Shown: positions 52,554 through 61,210 of the stretch, piece by piece
Numbering within the stretch: the stretch's first letter is position 1
Layout: each line of letters begins with the position of its first letter
Assembly (NCBI GenBank): GCA_036655355.1
Contig: JAVVQG010000011.1
Location: forward strand, 62,001 to 126,000
From: JAUNSR01 sp036655355
GTDB taxonomy: Bacteria > Bacteroidota > Bacteroidia > Bacteroidales > JAUNSR01
DNA length: 64,000 nt
Reading direction: 5' to 3'
Notes under the pieces: model-generated
What the model saw: the letters and a program-made list of their open reading frames with translations, nothing else
The model's database searches: none
Told to the model about the DNA's origin: nothing
Position numbers and translations under genes: made by a program

Positions 52554-52588
52554 TTACGAACTCTTCGTAAATCTACGATAATTTCGTA
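52554..52588 (-). promoter_or_regulatory. Two tandem dyads, probable BlaI operators
   Basis: TTACGAA-CTC-TTCGTAA (52554-52570) is a perfect inverted repeat, and TACGA-TAATT-TCGTA (52574-52588) is a second. Both fit TACGA-N5-TCGTA with centres 19 bases apart, and lie 25-60 bases ahead of blaI. A -7-like box TAGGCTTG (minus strand) lies between the first dyad and the gene, so binding would block transcription. The classic staphylococcal BlaI site is a shorter TACA/TGTA dyad; this is a variant of the same layout. Confidence 0.65.
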
Positions 52589-52798
52589 ATAGTGGACAAA
52601 TAAGTCGTATTTAATTCACTATATCCTGTCAAATAACATATAATGAAGAAGTTTCCGAATTATTTTCGAAGCGATTGTATTTTTAAAGCGATCTTATTTT
52701 CAAAACAGAAAGAGGAAAGGGTTAATTGCAGCCGGTTGCCTAGAGAATTTTACAGGGATCCGATACTTTCCTCCGGAGAATCACTTTAAACCAAACGC

Positions 52799-52875
52799 CA
52801 AGGCGGTGGTTCGGTCGAAGCAAGGCGGTGGTTCGGTCGAAGCAAGGCGGTGGTTCAGTCGAACCAAGGCGGTGA
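52799..52875. repeat. 22-bp tandem array C (3.5 copies)
   Basis: Units 52799-52820, 52821-52842 and 52843-52864, with a partial fourth, of the sequence CAAGGCGGTGGTTCGGTCGA plus AG. Each contains TTCG-GT-CGAA (one copy TTCA). The unit length equals arrays A and B at 18379-18629, but the sequence is unrelated. Confidence 0.85.
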
Positions 52876-52951
52876 CGCGCAAATAGAAGTGCTACACATT
52901 TAATAAACAGTGCATTACAAATACAAATCACAGTATCTCTGCGCTTTTATC

Positions 52952-53008
52952 CCCTTTAAAAAGAAGAGGCTGCCCAAAATCCATTCGCATGAATTTTAGG
53001 CAGCCTCT
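52952..53008 (-). terminator. Terminator of the polysaccharide cluster
   Basis: AGAGGCTGCC (52965-52974) pairs with GGCAGCCTCT (52999-53008). On the minus strand it is followed by TCTTTTT. It ends five bases after the last glycosyltransferase gene. Confidence 0.85.
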
Positions 53009-53013
53009 GGTTC

Positions 53014-53937
53014 CTATTGTTTTTTCGGTGTCGTTAGGTATTCAATCTGAGGTTTGAAAGATAATCCTTTCCAAAACCCTTTTCGAAGAACCTGTATAAA
53101 AGCCTTGTGCTCCTCCACCGGTCTCTTTCGAACTTTTCGCACTGCGCGGCGATAAGCGTTCCAGGTAGAGAAAACAAAGATAAACCGGTTTTTTCGCCGA
53201 CTTCTCAAATAGGTGCTATTGCGGATATCATAATAGAACTTCCACAAGGTTTCAATCGGAGCGGTATGTATTTCCGATACGTAATTCACAGCCGTTTTAT
53301 GGAGTGCGACACTGTGGGGAGCATAGATTCCAAAATAACCCGCATCGTAAATGCGTGATGTGAACTCAATATCATCTCCCCAAATAAAGAATTCGCTGAT
53401 CGGCAATCCCACTTCGTAAACCGCTTGCGTTTTAATCAACAGCGAAACAAAAGAGGCCGATTTGGCCAGAAGGACATCCCTCTGATTCGAAAAATAATTC
53501 AGCGGAATGCGATCTTTTCGTCCCACATCAAAAAACGGAAGATTCATCTTGTGGACCATTCCGTCCGTCCAAACCACCTTACTGCAAACAAAACCCACCT
53601 TCTCATCGGCCTTGGTACCCTCCACAAGCTCTTGAAGCGTATCGGGAGTAGGAATCGTATCGTCATCCATTACCCAGATCCATTCACACTCCGCCTCTAT
53701 CGCCTTTTTGATTCCATGCGTGAAGCCACCGGCTCCTCCAATATTCTCCGGCAAATGAATCACCGTGATCTGAGAATCGTTTGTCAACGTATTTAGGTAA
53801 TCGGCAGTACCGTCTGTCGAATTATTATTTATAATAAAGATTTGGTTAGGTGCAAACGTCTGCGATTTGACAGCTTCAATATTCTCCTTCAACAACCGGA
53901 GACGATTGTATGTCACTATCACACAATTAATTTTCAT
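53014..53937 (-). CDS. GT2 glycosyltransferase, possible galactofuranosyltransferase
   Basis: A 307-residue GT-A fold glycosyltransferase. INCVIVTYNRLRLLKENIEA, IFIINNNSTDGTADYL, VMDDDTIPT (metal-binding acidic triad) and FIWGDDIEFTSR (catalytic base region) fit the GlfT2-like branch of GT2. A mutase for UDP-galactofuranose is encoded two genes upstream, so Galf is a plausible donor (inference). It is the last gene of the cluster, followed by a terminator. Its leader AATAATATACAG before the ATG is nearly identical to that of glf. Confidence 0.85.
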   Translation of the reverse strand: MKINCVIVTYNRLRLLKENIEAVKSQTFAPNQIFIINNNSTDGTADYLNTLTNDSQITVIHLPENIGGAGGFTHGIKKAIEAECEWIWVMDDDTIPTPDTLQELVEGTKADEKVGFVCSKVVWTDGMVHKMNLPFFDVGRKDRIPLNYFSNQRDVLLAKSASFVSLLIKTQAVYEVGLPISEFFIWGDDIEFTSRIYDAGYFGIYAPHSVALHKTAVNYVSEIHTAPIETLWKFYYDIRNSTYLRSRRKNRFIFVFSTWNAYRRAVRKVRKRPVEEHKAFIQVLRKGFWKGLSFKPQIEYLTTPKKQ

Positions 53938-53990
53938 CTGTATATTATTTATTTTCAGACAAGTTTACCAATATAATTTTAATTCTAGTC

Positions 53991-54878
53991 TTATTCCGGT
54001 CCGGAATAAAGCTCTTTAAGAGACTTTACCACTTCGAACTGCTGCGAACTGAACTTACGTGCAAAGAGGAGCGGAGAACTTACAAGTTCATCCAAATCCT
54101 CATCTTTCCACACATAAGGTCCTCCTCGGGTCCAATCAATCGCCCGCATCGCGTTTGATTCCGATTCATCCCCCTTATATAATTTTTTCCTGAATGAGGA
54201 ATTCCACACCAGGGTCTGAATAAATATTTCGTCGGGACAGAGCGTATATCTGAATCTTCGGAGAATTACCTCTTTGTATTGTATGATTAGTCCGCACAAA
54301 TCATGGGTGATACTCACCCATTGACTACCCTTTTTAAATTCAAATTCACGAGACCGTTGATAGAAGCACACTTTCTGAAGCGTAAGAACAACATTCCGGC
54401 AGAATGCACGCACCTTATGAGAGGTGGTTCCTTTATCCTTCATCCGTTCCGTAAATAAATAATAGCGACCTACTTTACGCTTTAAGTCGCGATCATGAGA
54501 TTTACCGTTCCAAAACCCCACAAATTCTTCTCCTTGATGGGTTCCAAAGAAAGTGTGGATGTAATCCTGACTCTTAAGCGGCAGATCTACACCCGACATG
54601 AGGTGATAATATGCATAAGGGCCATTGCGGTAGGCATTTTCAAAAAGCAGGTATTCAATTTTCACCAAACTGATGTCTCCCCAATACGCTTTCAACGGAT
54701 TTTCAATCAGATAAAGAGATGCATGTTTTAATTTCAGAGCGCTTATCTGAGCATAAAGTGCGGGAGAGCGTTTATCTATGTGAAGATAGATATCGTTCCG
54801 TTCATCATCCAGCATGGTTAGCAAAACCTCTAACACGGGATATTCATTGTGCGCTATGATCAGAAAAGCATGTTTCAT
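53991..54878 (-). CDS. GT14-type beta-1,6-N-acetylglucosaminyltransferase-like protein
   Basis: A 295-residue glycosyltransferase of the core-2/I-branching type (GT14, Pfam Branch). FLIIAHNEYPVLEVLLTMLD, IYLHIDKRSP, YYHLMSGVDLPLKSQDYI, SQWVSI and CPDEIFIQTLVWNS are family blocks. In bacteria such enzymes add xylose, GlcNAc or other sugars to surface glycans; the sugar cannot be told here. Ten bases follow the glf stop, so both genes are co-transcribed. Confidence 0.85.
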   Translation of the reverse strand: MKHAFLIIAHNEYPVLEVLLTMLDDERNDIYLHIDKRSPALYAQISALKLKHASLYLIENPLKAYWGDISLVKIEYLLFENAYRNGPYAYYHLMSGVDLPLKSQDYIHTFFGTHQGEEFVGFWNGKSHDRDLKRKVGRYYLFTERMKDKGTTSHKVRAFCRNVVLTLQKVCFYQRSREFEFKKGSQWVSITHDLCGLIIQYKEVILRRFRYTLCPDEIFIQTLVWNSSFRKKLYKGDESESNAMRAIDWTRGGPYVWKDEDLDELVSSPLLFARKFSSQQFEVVKSLKELYSGPE

Positions 54879-54888
54879 TTCTCTATCG

Positions 54889-56004
54889 TCAATTTTTCAC
54901 GTTTGCTTCTTTTTCCCACAGGGCAAAAGCGGCAATGATGGTATCGTCCATATCGGCATACGTATATTGGGCCAAACGACCTCCGAACAAAACGTTCGCA
55001 TGTTGCGCCGCCAACGCACTGTATTGTCTGAACATCTCCGTATTACGTGCGTCGTTGACCGGGTAATAAGGCTCCTTTCCGGGTTCGAAGCTATCGGGAT
55101 ATTCATACGTCACAACGGTATCGGGTTGGGTACCGTATTCAAAATGTTTGTGTTCGATTACACGGGTATAAGGCACGCTTCCCTCCGTGTAATTAATCAC
55201 CGCATTTCCCTGAAAATCCGGAATGTCCATGTGCTGATGATCAAAACGGAGACTCCGGTATTCAAGACGACCGCAACTGTAATCGAAATATTCATCGATA
55301 CATCCTGTAAAGAGCACCTTTTCGGCCAATGCGTCAAACTCCGCGCGATTCTCAAAGTAATCTGTATCCAAACGCACTTCGATTCCATCGAGTAATGCGT
55401 CGATCAACACATTGTATCCCCCTTTCGGCACTCCCTGATAAGCATCGTTGAAATAATTATTATCGTAAACAAAGCGAAACGGAATGCGACGGATGATAAA
55501 TGCGGGTAATTCCGTAGCGGGACGTCCCCATTGCTTTTCGGTATAGCCTTTGATGAAGCGATAATAAATATCCTTTCCGCATAACTTAAGCGCCTGTTCT
55601 TCGAGGTTGGCGGGTTCAACGATATGCGCAAACTCACTGCGTTGCTCTTCAATTTTGGCTTTGGCCTCAGCCGGAGTTTTCACACCCCAAAGCTGATAGA
55701 AGGTATGCATGTTGAAAGGCAGGTTGTATAAATGCCCCTCAAAAGAAGCTAAAGGAGAGTTGGTATAACGGTTAAACTCAACCAGATTATTGACATAATC
55801 CCAGACTTCCTTGTTGTCGGTATGAAAGATATGCGCTCCGTATTTGTGTACGCGAATACCGGCGGTATCTTCACAATATATATTGCCTCCCCGATGATTT
55901 CGCTTGTCTATTACCAGACAGCGTTTTCCGGCTGCTTTTGCTTTATGGGCAAATACAGCTCCGAAAAGACCGGATCCTACTATCAAATAATCGTAGTTCT
56001 TCAT
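54889..56004 (-). CDS. glf: UDP-galactopyranose mutase
   Basis: A flavoprotein that converts UDP-galactopyranose to UDP-galactofuranose. The 371 residues contain the FAD-binding YLIVGSGLFGAVFA, KRNHRGGNIY, and YGAHIFHTDN, GYTEKQWGRPATELP and RYTNSPLASFEG blocks typical of Glf. The start at 56004 (MKNYDYLIVG) is preferred over 56019. It provides the donor for the galactofuranosyltransferase-like enzymes in the cluster, so the final surface glycan probably contains Galf. Confidence 0.94.
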   Translation of the reverse strand: MKNYDYLIVGSGLFGAVFAHKAKAAGKRCLVIDKRNHRGGNIYCEDTAGIRVHKYGAHIFHTDNKEVWDYVNNLVEFNRYTNSPLASFEGHLYNLPFNMHTFYQLWGVKTPAEAKAKIEEQRSEFAHIVEPANLEEQALKLCGKDIYYRFIKGYTEKQWGRPATELPAFIIRRIPFRFVYDNNYFNDAYQGVPKGGYNVLIDALLDGIEVRLDTDYFENRAEFDALAEKVLFTGCIDEYFDYSCGRLEYRSLRFDHQHMDIPDFQGNAVINYTEGSVPYTRVIEHKHFEYGTQPDTVVTYEYPDSFEPGKEPYYPVNDARNTEMFRQYSALAAQHANVLFGGRLAQYTYADMDDTIIAAFALWEKEANVKN

Positions 56005-56143
56005 TTGTATATTATCCATTTTTTACCACTAAGGTCAAATGCGCCATCGATACACCTTTTCGGGGTGTAGAGCTCATCGCTAGATGAACGACGGCGATCT
56101 CATTTGTATATTATCTATTTTAAATATTCCGGGAGAAAACTGA
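56005..56143 (-). other. Gap with a second copy of the glf leader
   Basis: The minus strand carries GATAATATACAAATG twice: before glf and at 56101-56115, where the ATG opens a frame of only eight codons. A small hairpin TACACC/GGTGTA lies between. This looks like the 5' end of a gene that has been lost, or a duplicated leader. Confidence 0.45.
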
Positions 56144-57061
56144 TTATTCGGATTTCTCTAGAAATAGCTTTCCAAATTTAGAAGCGATGGTTGTATCGTG
56201 ACATATATAACCATCCTTATATAAATCATTGTATTTTGGCGATCCGATTACGCGTTCGTATTCTGCCTCGAGCTTCCCCTCTTTGTGCAACTCATAGAAA
56301 TAACGCCAGTGTCGTCCACCATGTTTACTGCGGCGCTGTTCAAGTTGGCGTCCGCCATTAATCATCTTTTCAAGGAAATGATCTTTTCCCCTGATGTTAT
56401 AGTGATATACCTGGATGGTACTCTTGGTTTCATTTTTCGGAAACATCGTTACCTTGTGGTTCCCCATCGATATCTGCAGATAACCGGCGGTACGGTGCAT
56501 CACCTTTTTATTTTGTCTTTCGAACAAGGAGTAGCGAGACAGATCATAACGATCCGGATCGGCAACCGCTTTCACGGTACGGCTCCATTGCCAGAACGGA
56601 ACACCCTCTTCCGGATACACGCTTCGCATCTCACAAGCCTGTACATTGGCTGAGCTGTTTGCAATCTCTTTTTTCAGATTTCCCAGAGGCGTGTACCACA
56701 ACTCGTCGGCGTCGGCATTAATCACCCAGTCTGCTTTATACTCACGTTTCGCTTTCCAAACCATCCGGTCTACCCAGACCTTCTGTTCATAATCCGTGGC
56801 TTTCTCTTCGATCACCTCTACAATCCATCCTTTCTGTTGGTATTTACGGATAATCTCAGGAGTGCGGTCGGTTGAATTATTGTCCGTTACGATAAAGGCA
56901 TCCACCCCCATCGCTTTATGGAACAACAGGTTTTCCTCCAACATATCCTCTTCGTTCTTTACCAACAACGTCATCATCAACTTAGGCGACTTTTTCTTTT
57001 TAAAAAGCATAAAGATCTCGGCCAGTGCGAATCCGATTTTTTTAAATAAATGGCTGTTCAT
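56144..57061 (-). CDS. GT2/GT92-like glycosyltransferase
   Basis: A 305-residue glycosyltransferase (Glyco_tranf_2_4 type). MMTLLVKNEEDMLEENLLFH, DAFIVTDNNSTDRTPEIIRK and VINADADELWY (acidic metal site) mark it; SMGNHKV and VYHYNIRGKDHFLEKMINGG follow. The ATG at 57061 has AGGT upstream and begins 11 bases after the fucosyltransferase stop; the longer frame to 57097 would overlap that gene. Donor and acceptor unknown. Confidence 0.82.
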   Translation of the reverse strand: MNSHLFKKIGFALAEIFMLFKKKKSPKLMMTLLVKNEEDMLEENLLFHKAMGVDAFIVTDNNSTDRTPEIIRKYQQKGWIVEVIEEKATDYEQKVWVDRMVWKAKREYKADWVINADADELWYTPLGNLKKEIANSSANVQACEMRSVYPEEGVPFWQWSRTVKAVADPDRYDLSRYSLFERQNKKVMHRTAGYLQISMGNHKVTMFPKNETKSTIQVYHYNIRGKDHFLEKMINGGRQLEQRRSKHGGRHWRYFYELHKEGKLEAEYERVIGSPKYNDLYKDGYICHDTTIASKFGKLFLEKSE

Positions 57062-57072
57062 ATTGTACCTGA

Positions 57073-57918
57073 TTAGGAAATTGACACTTTTACCCACTCT
57101 TTGGGATAGATATGAGGAGTTTCACAATGTTGGAACCAACGTTCCGGGACCAACACCGTTTTATCTTTTTTCGGATTCAGCCATGCTCCCCACCAGCTGA
57201 ATGTACTGTTGCAAATGATATGATGACGGCAATGACTCATGAGCATCATATCCTGCCAACTCTCATCGTTACGGTTCCAATCAATATAAACGACATTTTC
57301 CAAAACGATGTTTTCCTTCACCCAAGCGATATCGTCAGAGAATACATAGTAATTAGGAGATGCAATTTTCTGCTCCATCGCTGCAATCGCATTGCGATAA
57401 TAAGGCAGCTGACAGACACTCCCGGTGGTCTTCCAGTGTTTCGGCTGCAGGTAATCTCCGCGACGGATATGCAGTGAAACGGCCTTTTCGTCACCGGCAA
57501 GCTGCTCGAGCAATTGCAGACTTTTTTCGTTCGCCCGACTTTTATCGAATGTAAATGCCTCGCGTACTTCCTCTTTCATATCGGCGAAGAATCGTTCCGA
57601 CTGATAAAAGCCCTTGAAGTACAACAACGGCCACATGTATCTCTTTTCATACGATTTCAAGGTTGAAAGATCTTGCTTGCGTTCATAGATCTTTTTAAAG
57701 AATAAAAATTCAATCACCTTTTTCAATGGCTGCCAGATACAGAATTCCGTTTTAGGCAACTTAAATACCCGATTCATCTCATAACCGTAATGCACGTGGT
57801 AATTCACAATATCAGACAAATCGATACGAGTTTCCGGATAACGCTTTTTCATCCGCAGATAAAGAGCATATATAAACATCTGGTTACCCAGACCTCCCGT
57901 TACTTTTATAAGACGCAT
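57073..57918 (-). CDS. GT11 alpha-1,2-fucosyltransferase-like protein
   Basis: A 281-residue glycosyltransferase of family GT11. The N-terminus VTGGLGNQMFIYALYLRMK, the GDP-fucose motif SLHIRRGDY (~150) and the C-terminal CNSTFSWWGAWLNP are diagnostic. It would add fucose in alpha-1,2 linkage, giving blood-group-H-like ends on LPS or capsule. GDP-fucose synthesis genes are not in the window. It is encoded in the middle of the cluster, 47 bases after the preceding glycosyltransferase gene. Confidence 0.9.
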   Translation of the reverse strand: MRLIKVTGGLGNQMFIYALYLRMKKRYPETRIDLSDIVNYHVHYGYEMNRVFKLPKTEFCIWQPLKKVIEFLFFKKIYERKQDLSTLKSYEKRYMWPLLYFKGFYQSERFFADMKEEVREAFTFDKSRANEKSLQLLEQLAGDEKAVSLHIRRGDYLQPKHWKTTGSVCQLPYYRNAIAAMEQKIASPNYYVFSDDIAWVKENIVLENVVYIDWNRNDESWQDMMLMSHCRHHIICNSTFSWWGAWLNPKKDKTVLVPERWFQHCETPHIYPKEWVKVSIS

Positions 57919-57965
57919 ATAGTTTAGTTGGATTTTTAATTAATTAGCGGATCACTCTCGGATGG

Positions 57966-58865
57966 TTATCGGATGATTCCCAGTTTTTCGGATATCCCGT
58001 TACGGTAAGCCTTCCAGAAAGCAGCGATATCGGATAAACGATAACCATCTGTAAAAGGAGCGGTGCAAAGCGCGGTAAATATGTAACCGCTCACCCCGAT
58101 CAGACTACGCAGGTATCTTACCGAAAAATTGCGACCATAACGATGATTCAGATAGGCCGAATTACGAATCTGGTAAAAGCGCTTCCATTTCTTTTTCTTG
58201 TTCCGTTCACTCCAGCTGTCATTTGAAAAGAATTTCTCCTTATCCATCAACGCGGCAGGCACATAGAGGATCTTGTATCCCGCCAAAACGGTACGCAGAC
58301 AATAATCTGTGTCATCGCAGAATATAAAAAGCTCGCGGTTGGGCAAACCCACCTGTTCCACCACTTCCCTTCGGATACATAAACCCTCGAAAGCGGCACC
58401 ACGTATCTCTGTAGGAGCGGTAACTTCTTGTTTCGAAAGTTTGCCTTTATACATCGATGCAAACGGATTGGTCAGATTATATTCACAGAATTCATGTGTA
58501 AAGATCTTTCCCTCCTGCAAACGACGCGGAGCAAGAATGCCCGTTTCGGATGAGGCACTGTGCACCAACAACTGTTCCAGACAATCGCGACGCGGAAAAA
58601 CATCGTCGTCCATGCACCAAATCCAGTCGGCTCCCGCTTCAAAGGCGTATTGAATACCGGTAAAAAAGCCACCCGATCCACCTACATTCTCCTGGTGTAT
58701 AACCGTAAGATCGGTTTGGGCATCCAACCACACATCCGTTCCGTCCGTGCTTCCGTTATTCACCACCACAATGGTTGCGATGGGATTATTCTGTCTGAGA
58801 CAATCTATATTTCGTTGTAAGAGTTTTAACCGGTTGTACGTGACCACTACAGCAAATACTTTCAT
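57966..58865 (-). CDS. GT2 glycosyltransferase, GlfT2/rhamnosyltransferase-like
   Basis: A 299-residue GT-A enzyme. VFAVVVTYNRLKLLQRNIDC, IVVVNNGSTDGTDVWL, NVGGSGGFFTG, WCMDDDVFPRRDCLEQL and FIFCDDTDYCLR place it in the same branch as the last gene of the cluster; the two proteins are clear paralogues. Galf or rhamnose is the likely donor (inference, supported by glf). It begins 10 bases downstream of the kinase-like gene. Confidence 0.85.
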   Translation of the reverse strand: MKVFAVVVTYNRLKLLQRNIDCLRQNNPIATIVVVNNGSTDGTDVWLDAQTDLTVIHQENVGGSGGFFTGIQYAFEAGADWIWCMDDDVFPRRDCLEQLLVHSASSETGILAPRRLQEGKIFTHEFCEYNLTNPFASMYKGKLSKQEVTAPTEIRGAAFEGLCIRREVVEQVGLPNRELFIFCDDTDYCLRTVLAGYKILYVPAALMDKEKFFSNDSWSERNKKKKWKRFYQIRNSAYLNHRYGRNFSVRYLRSLIGVSGYIFTALCTAPFTDGYRLSDIAAFWKAYRNGISEKLGIIR

Positions 58866-58875
58866 AAGGCACCTT

Positions 58876-59628
58876 TTAATAAAGATTATTTATTTTACCT
58901 GACTGCTTGCTTCTGAATTTCTTCATCAACTCAACGCACTCCTCCACATCAAATCCTCTTGCGGCAGCATACTCCTCAGCCATCCAGCGATGCATTTGAG
59001 GGGTAGCCGGAAGACGTTCGAAATTCTTACATCCCGATTTGATGTCCAGCGGACCGATCGCCATTCGATTTAAATCCACAATTTCGATCTTCACTCCTTC
59101 CGCCGTTTTTTCAAACAAGATGTTCCCCCTACCGTAATCTTTATGGGCATATCCGTTCTCATGCAGAATTGCGGTAATACGGCCTACCTGGCGAAGGACT
59201 TCCTCTTCATATTCGAACTTCTTGTCGAAAAGCTCCCCATAGGTATGCGTACACTCCGACAAACAGGTTACAAAATAGCTCTCATTAAACAAAAGAGCTT
59301 TCCGCTGATTGATGTATCCCACCGGTGTTGGCGTTCCCACTCCGATTTGGCGATACAACGCCGCATAGTCGTATGAACGTTTTGCTTTGGAGGGACGGAA
59401 AATTCCATAAATAAAGCGATTGATGAAATTCGGTTTATGAAAAGACTTTACAACGTATTGTTTTCCGTTATATTCCATTCTCCGCAGTTCATTGCGCCCT
59501 TTGTGGATTACAACCCCTTCATTCTTAGCAAATCGGTCGGATAATGAGTCCATAAATGATTCGAGCCCATTAAAATCCGGATGAAGGGTCAGCGTGCGAA
59601 GAGAAAATAAATTGGCGATTTTATTCAT
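58876..59628 (-). CDS. WaaP/InaA-like lipopolysaccharide kinase
   Basis: A protein-kinase-like fold protein of 250 residues (Kdo/WaaP family). YVVKSFHKPN carries the ATP lysine, HKDYGRGNILF is the catalytic loop (Asp and Asn) and IEIVDLNRM is the DFG-equivalent. Such kinases phosphorylate core sugars of LPS and lipid-linked saccharides. As the first gene of the cluster it suggests that the glycosyltransferases encoded downstream build an LPS core or O-glycan rather than capsule. The promoter lies 110 bases upstream, with a hairpin in the leader. Confidence 0.85.
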   Translation of the reverse strand: MNKIANLFSLRTLTLHPDFNGLESFMDSLSDRFAKNEGVVIHKGRNELRRMEYNGKQYVVKSFHKPNFINRFIYGIFRPSKAKRSYDYAALYRQIGVGTPTPVGYINQRKALLFNESYFVTCLSECTHTYGELFDKKFEYEEEVLRQVGRITAILHENGYAHKDYGRGNILFEKTAEGVKIEIVDLNRMAIGPLDIKSGCKNFERLPATPQMHRWMAEEYAAARGFDVEECVELMKKFRSKQSGKINNLY

Positions 59629-59680
59629 AAGGATTTTTTTCAGAAGTCATTTTCCAACGTTTTGATACCAATCTGTCATC

Positions 59681-59705
59681 GAACAGCCCCTCTTTGGGCT
59701 TGTTC
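59681..59705 (-). promoter_or_regulatory. Leader hairpin of the polysaccharide cluster
   Basis: GAACA-GCCC (59681-59689) pairs with GGGC-(T)-TGTTC (59696-59705) with one bulged base. It lies in the predicted leader between the -7 box and the first gene; no T run follows. Confidence 0.4.
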
Positions 59706-59743
59706 ATTGAACAACAGGATGGAAAATTGACTAAAAACAGTCG

Positions 59744-59751
59744 CAAAGATA
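59744..59751 (-). promoter_or_regulatory. -7 box of the polysaccharide cluster
   Basis: TATCTTTG on the minus strand, about 115 bases ahead of the first gene, matches the consensus; no good -33 box. Confidence 0.5.
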
Positions 59752-59863
59752 ATAAACTCCGGACAGATAGTAGCGGCCGACTCTCTTCTTTTGAGTTAAA
59801 GCATCTTTTAATGTTAAATATTTATAGACAATAAGTTAAATTACAACGGGGAGGAAGTGGGAG

Positions 59864-59906
59864 GTGGAAAAAAGAAAGCTCCCCAGGTTGAGACCCGAGG
59901 AGCTTT
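59864..59906 (-). terminator. Terminator of the alcohol dehydrogenase gene
   Basis: AAAGCTCC (59875-59882) pairs with GGAGCTTT (59899-59906). On the minus strand it is followed by CTTTTTT. Confidence 0.8.
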
Positions 59907-59925
59907 ACGAAAGGGAGTGAGGGAA

Positions 59926-61071
59926 TTATTTACTATTTTCAAGAATCTCTTTCACTTTGGATGAATCGATGTTCTGATTCTCACCCAGTTTCCAGTTACG
60001 GTCTTTCATGCGGCCCGCAATCACCTCGATGATATCATCGCCAACGCCATATACGGAAAGACGTGTTCCGATACCCAGCGACTGGAAGAACCCTTCTGTC
60101 TTGGCAATCGACTCATCGATTCGCTCTTGAACGGTTCCGGAAGTGATGTGCCAGATACGTTCGCCGTACTGAATCGTTTTCTCACCTTTTTCATCGCGCA
60201 TCACACTCATTACGCGCGGCATCACAATCGCCAATGTTACGGCATGTGTCAGATTCGTCAATGCGGTTAATTCATGGCCGATCATATGGGTAGCCCAATC
60301 CTGCGGAACGCCCATCGCAATAAATCCGTTCAGTGCCATGGTGGCAGACAACATGAATCCGGCCATCGCATCGTAATCCGGATGTTCAGCCATCACCTTC
60401 GGTGCTACTTCGATCAACGTCTGCATCACACCTTCGGCCCAACGGTCCATCAACGGATTCACATCCGGTCTGGTAAGGTATTGCTCCATCACATGCACAT
60501 AAGAGTCAATCAGTCCGCAAGCGATCTGAAACTTAGGCAAAGAGTAAAGCACCTGCGGATCAAGAATAGAGAATTGCGGGTAATCGCCGAACATCGCATA
60601 CTTCTCCTGTGTGGCTGCTTTCGTAATCACCGCTCCGTTATTCATCTCAGAGCCGGTAGCGGCTAATGTTAATACGGTTGCGAAAGGAATCTGTTTTACC
60701 TCGATTTTTTGATTCGTCACTACTTCCCAACAATCGCCCGGATAGTTGATCGCTTTGGAAATGAATTTCGTGCCGTCGATAACCGAGCCGCCACCTACGG
60801 CCAACAGGTAATCCACTTTTTCTTCTCTGGCCTGCAGCACTGCTTTCATCAACGTTTCATAGTGCGGATTAGGCTCTATTCCCCAGAATTCAACAAAATC
60901 AAATCCCTGAAGGGCCTTTACCACCTGGTCATAAACGCCGTTCTTTTTCACGCTACCGCCTCCAAATGTAACCATGATCTTGGCGCCTTTCTGGATTTCA
61001 GCGGATAACTGTGCAATTGTGTCTTTTCCGAAAATGATTTTTACCGGATTTTGGAATGAGAAATTTTCCAT
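59926..61071 (-). CDS. YqhD-like iron-containing alcohol dehydrogenase
   Basis: An NAD(P)H-dependent aldehyde/alcohol oxidoreductase of 381 residues, closest to YqhD/BdhA. The metal ligands D189, H193, H262 and H276 have exactly the spacing of YqhD, and GGGSVIDGTK (93-102) is the nucleotide loop; GGGS also at 37-40 favours NADPH as in YqhD. It probably detoxifies short-chain aldehydes or reduces fermentation intermediates. Monocistronic: terminator downstream, divergent thioesterase gene upstream. Confidence 0.9.
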   Translation of the reverse strand: MENFSFQNPVKIIFGKDTIAQLSAEIQKGAKIMVTFGGGSVKKNGVYDQVVKALQGFDFVEFWGIEPNPHYETLMKAVLQAREEKVDYLLAVGGGSVIDGTKFISKAINYPGDCWEVVTNQKIEVKQIPFATVLTLAATGSEMNNGAVITKAATQEKYAMFGDYPQFSILDPQVLYSLPKFQIACGLIDSYVHVMEQYLTRPDVNPLMDRWAEGVMQTLIEVAPKVMAEHPDYDAMAGFMLSATMALNGFIAMGVPQDWATHMIGHELTALTNLTHAVTLAIVMPRVMSVMRDEKGEKTIQYGERIWHITSGTVQERIDESIAKTEGFFQSLGIGTRLSVYGVGDDIIEVIAGRMKDRNWKLGENQNIDSSKVKEILENSK

Positions 61072-61210
61072 TTCGTATATTATTAAGATAACTGTTTATA
61101 AAACGTACGTGTTTATATCATTTAAATTTACAATCTTAATATCAAATTTTCATATTTACCTCATTAAATTTAGCTAATTTCGATATTAAAAATAAGCTAC
61201 GATCCACAGA

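Larger units (their letters stand above)
52530..53013. other. Intergenic region with blaI operators and a 22-bp array
   Basis: A 484-base region without a credible gene: blaI control sites at 52554-52588, AT-rich sequence to ~52735, a 22-bp tandem array (52799-52875), and the terminator of the polysaccharide cluster (52952-53008). The 63-codon frame at 52740-52931 is created by the repeats. Confidence 0.7.

Noticed and set aside
52740..52931. 63-codon frame (minus strand)
   Set aside because: Created by the 22-bp array C; composition unlike neighbouring proteins and no promoter.
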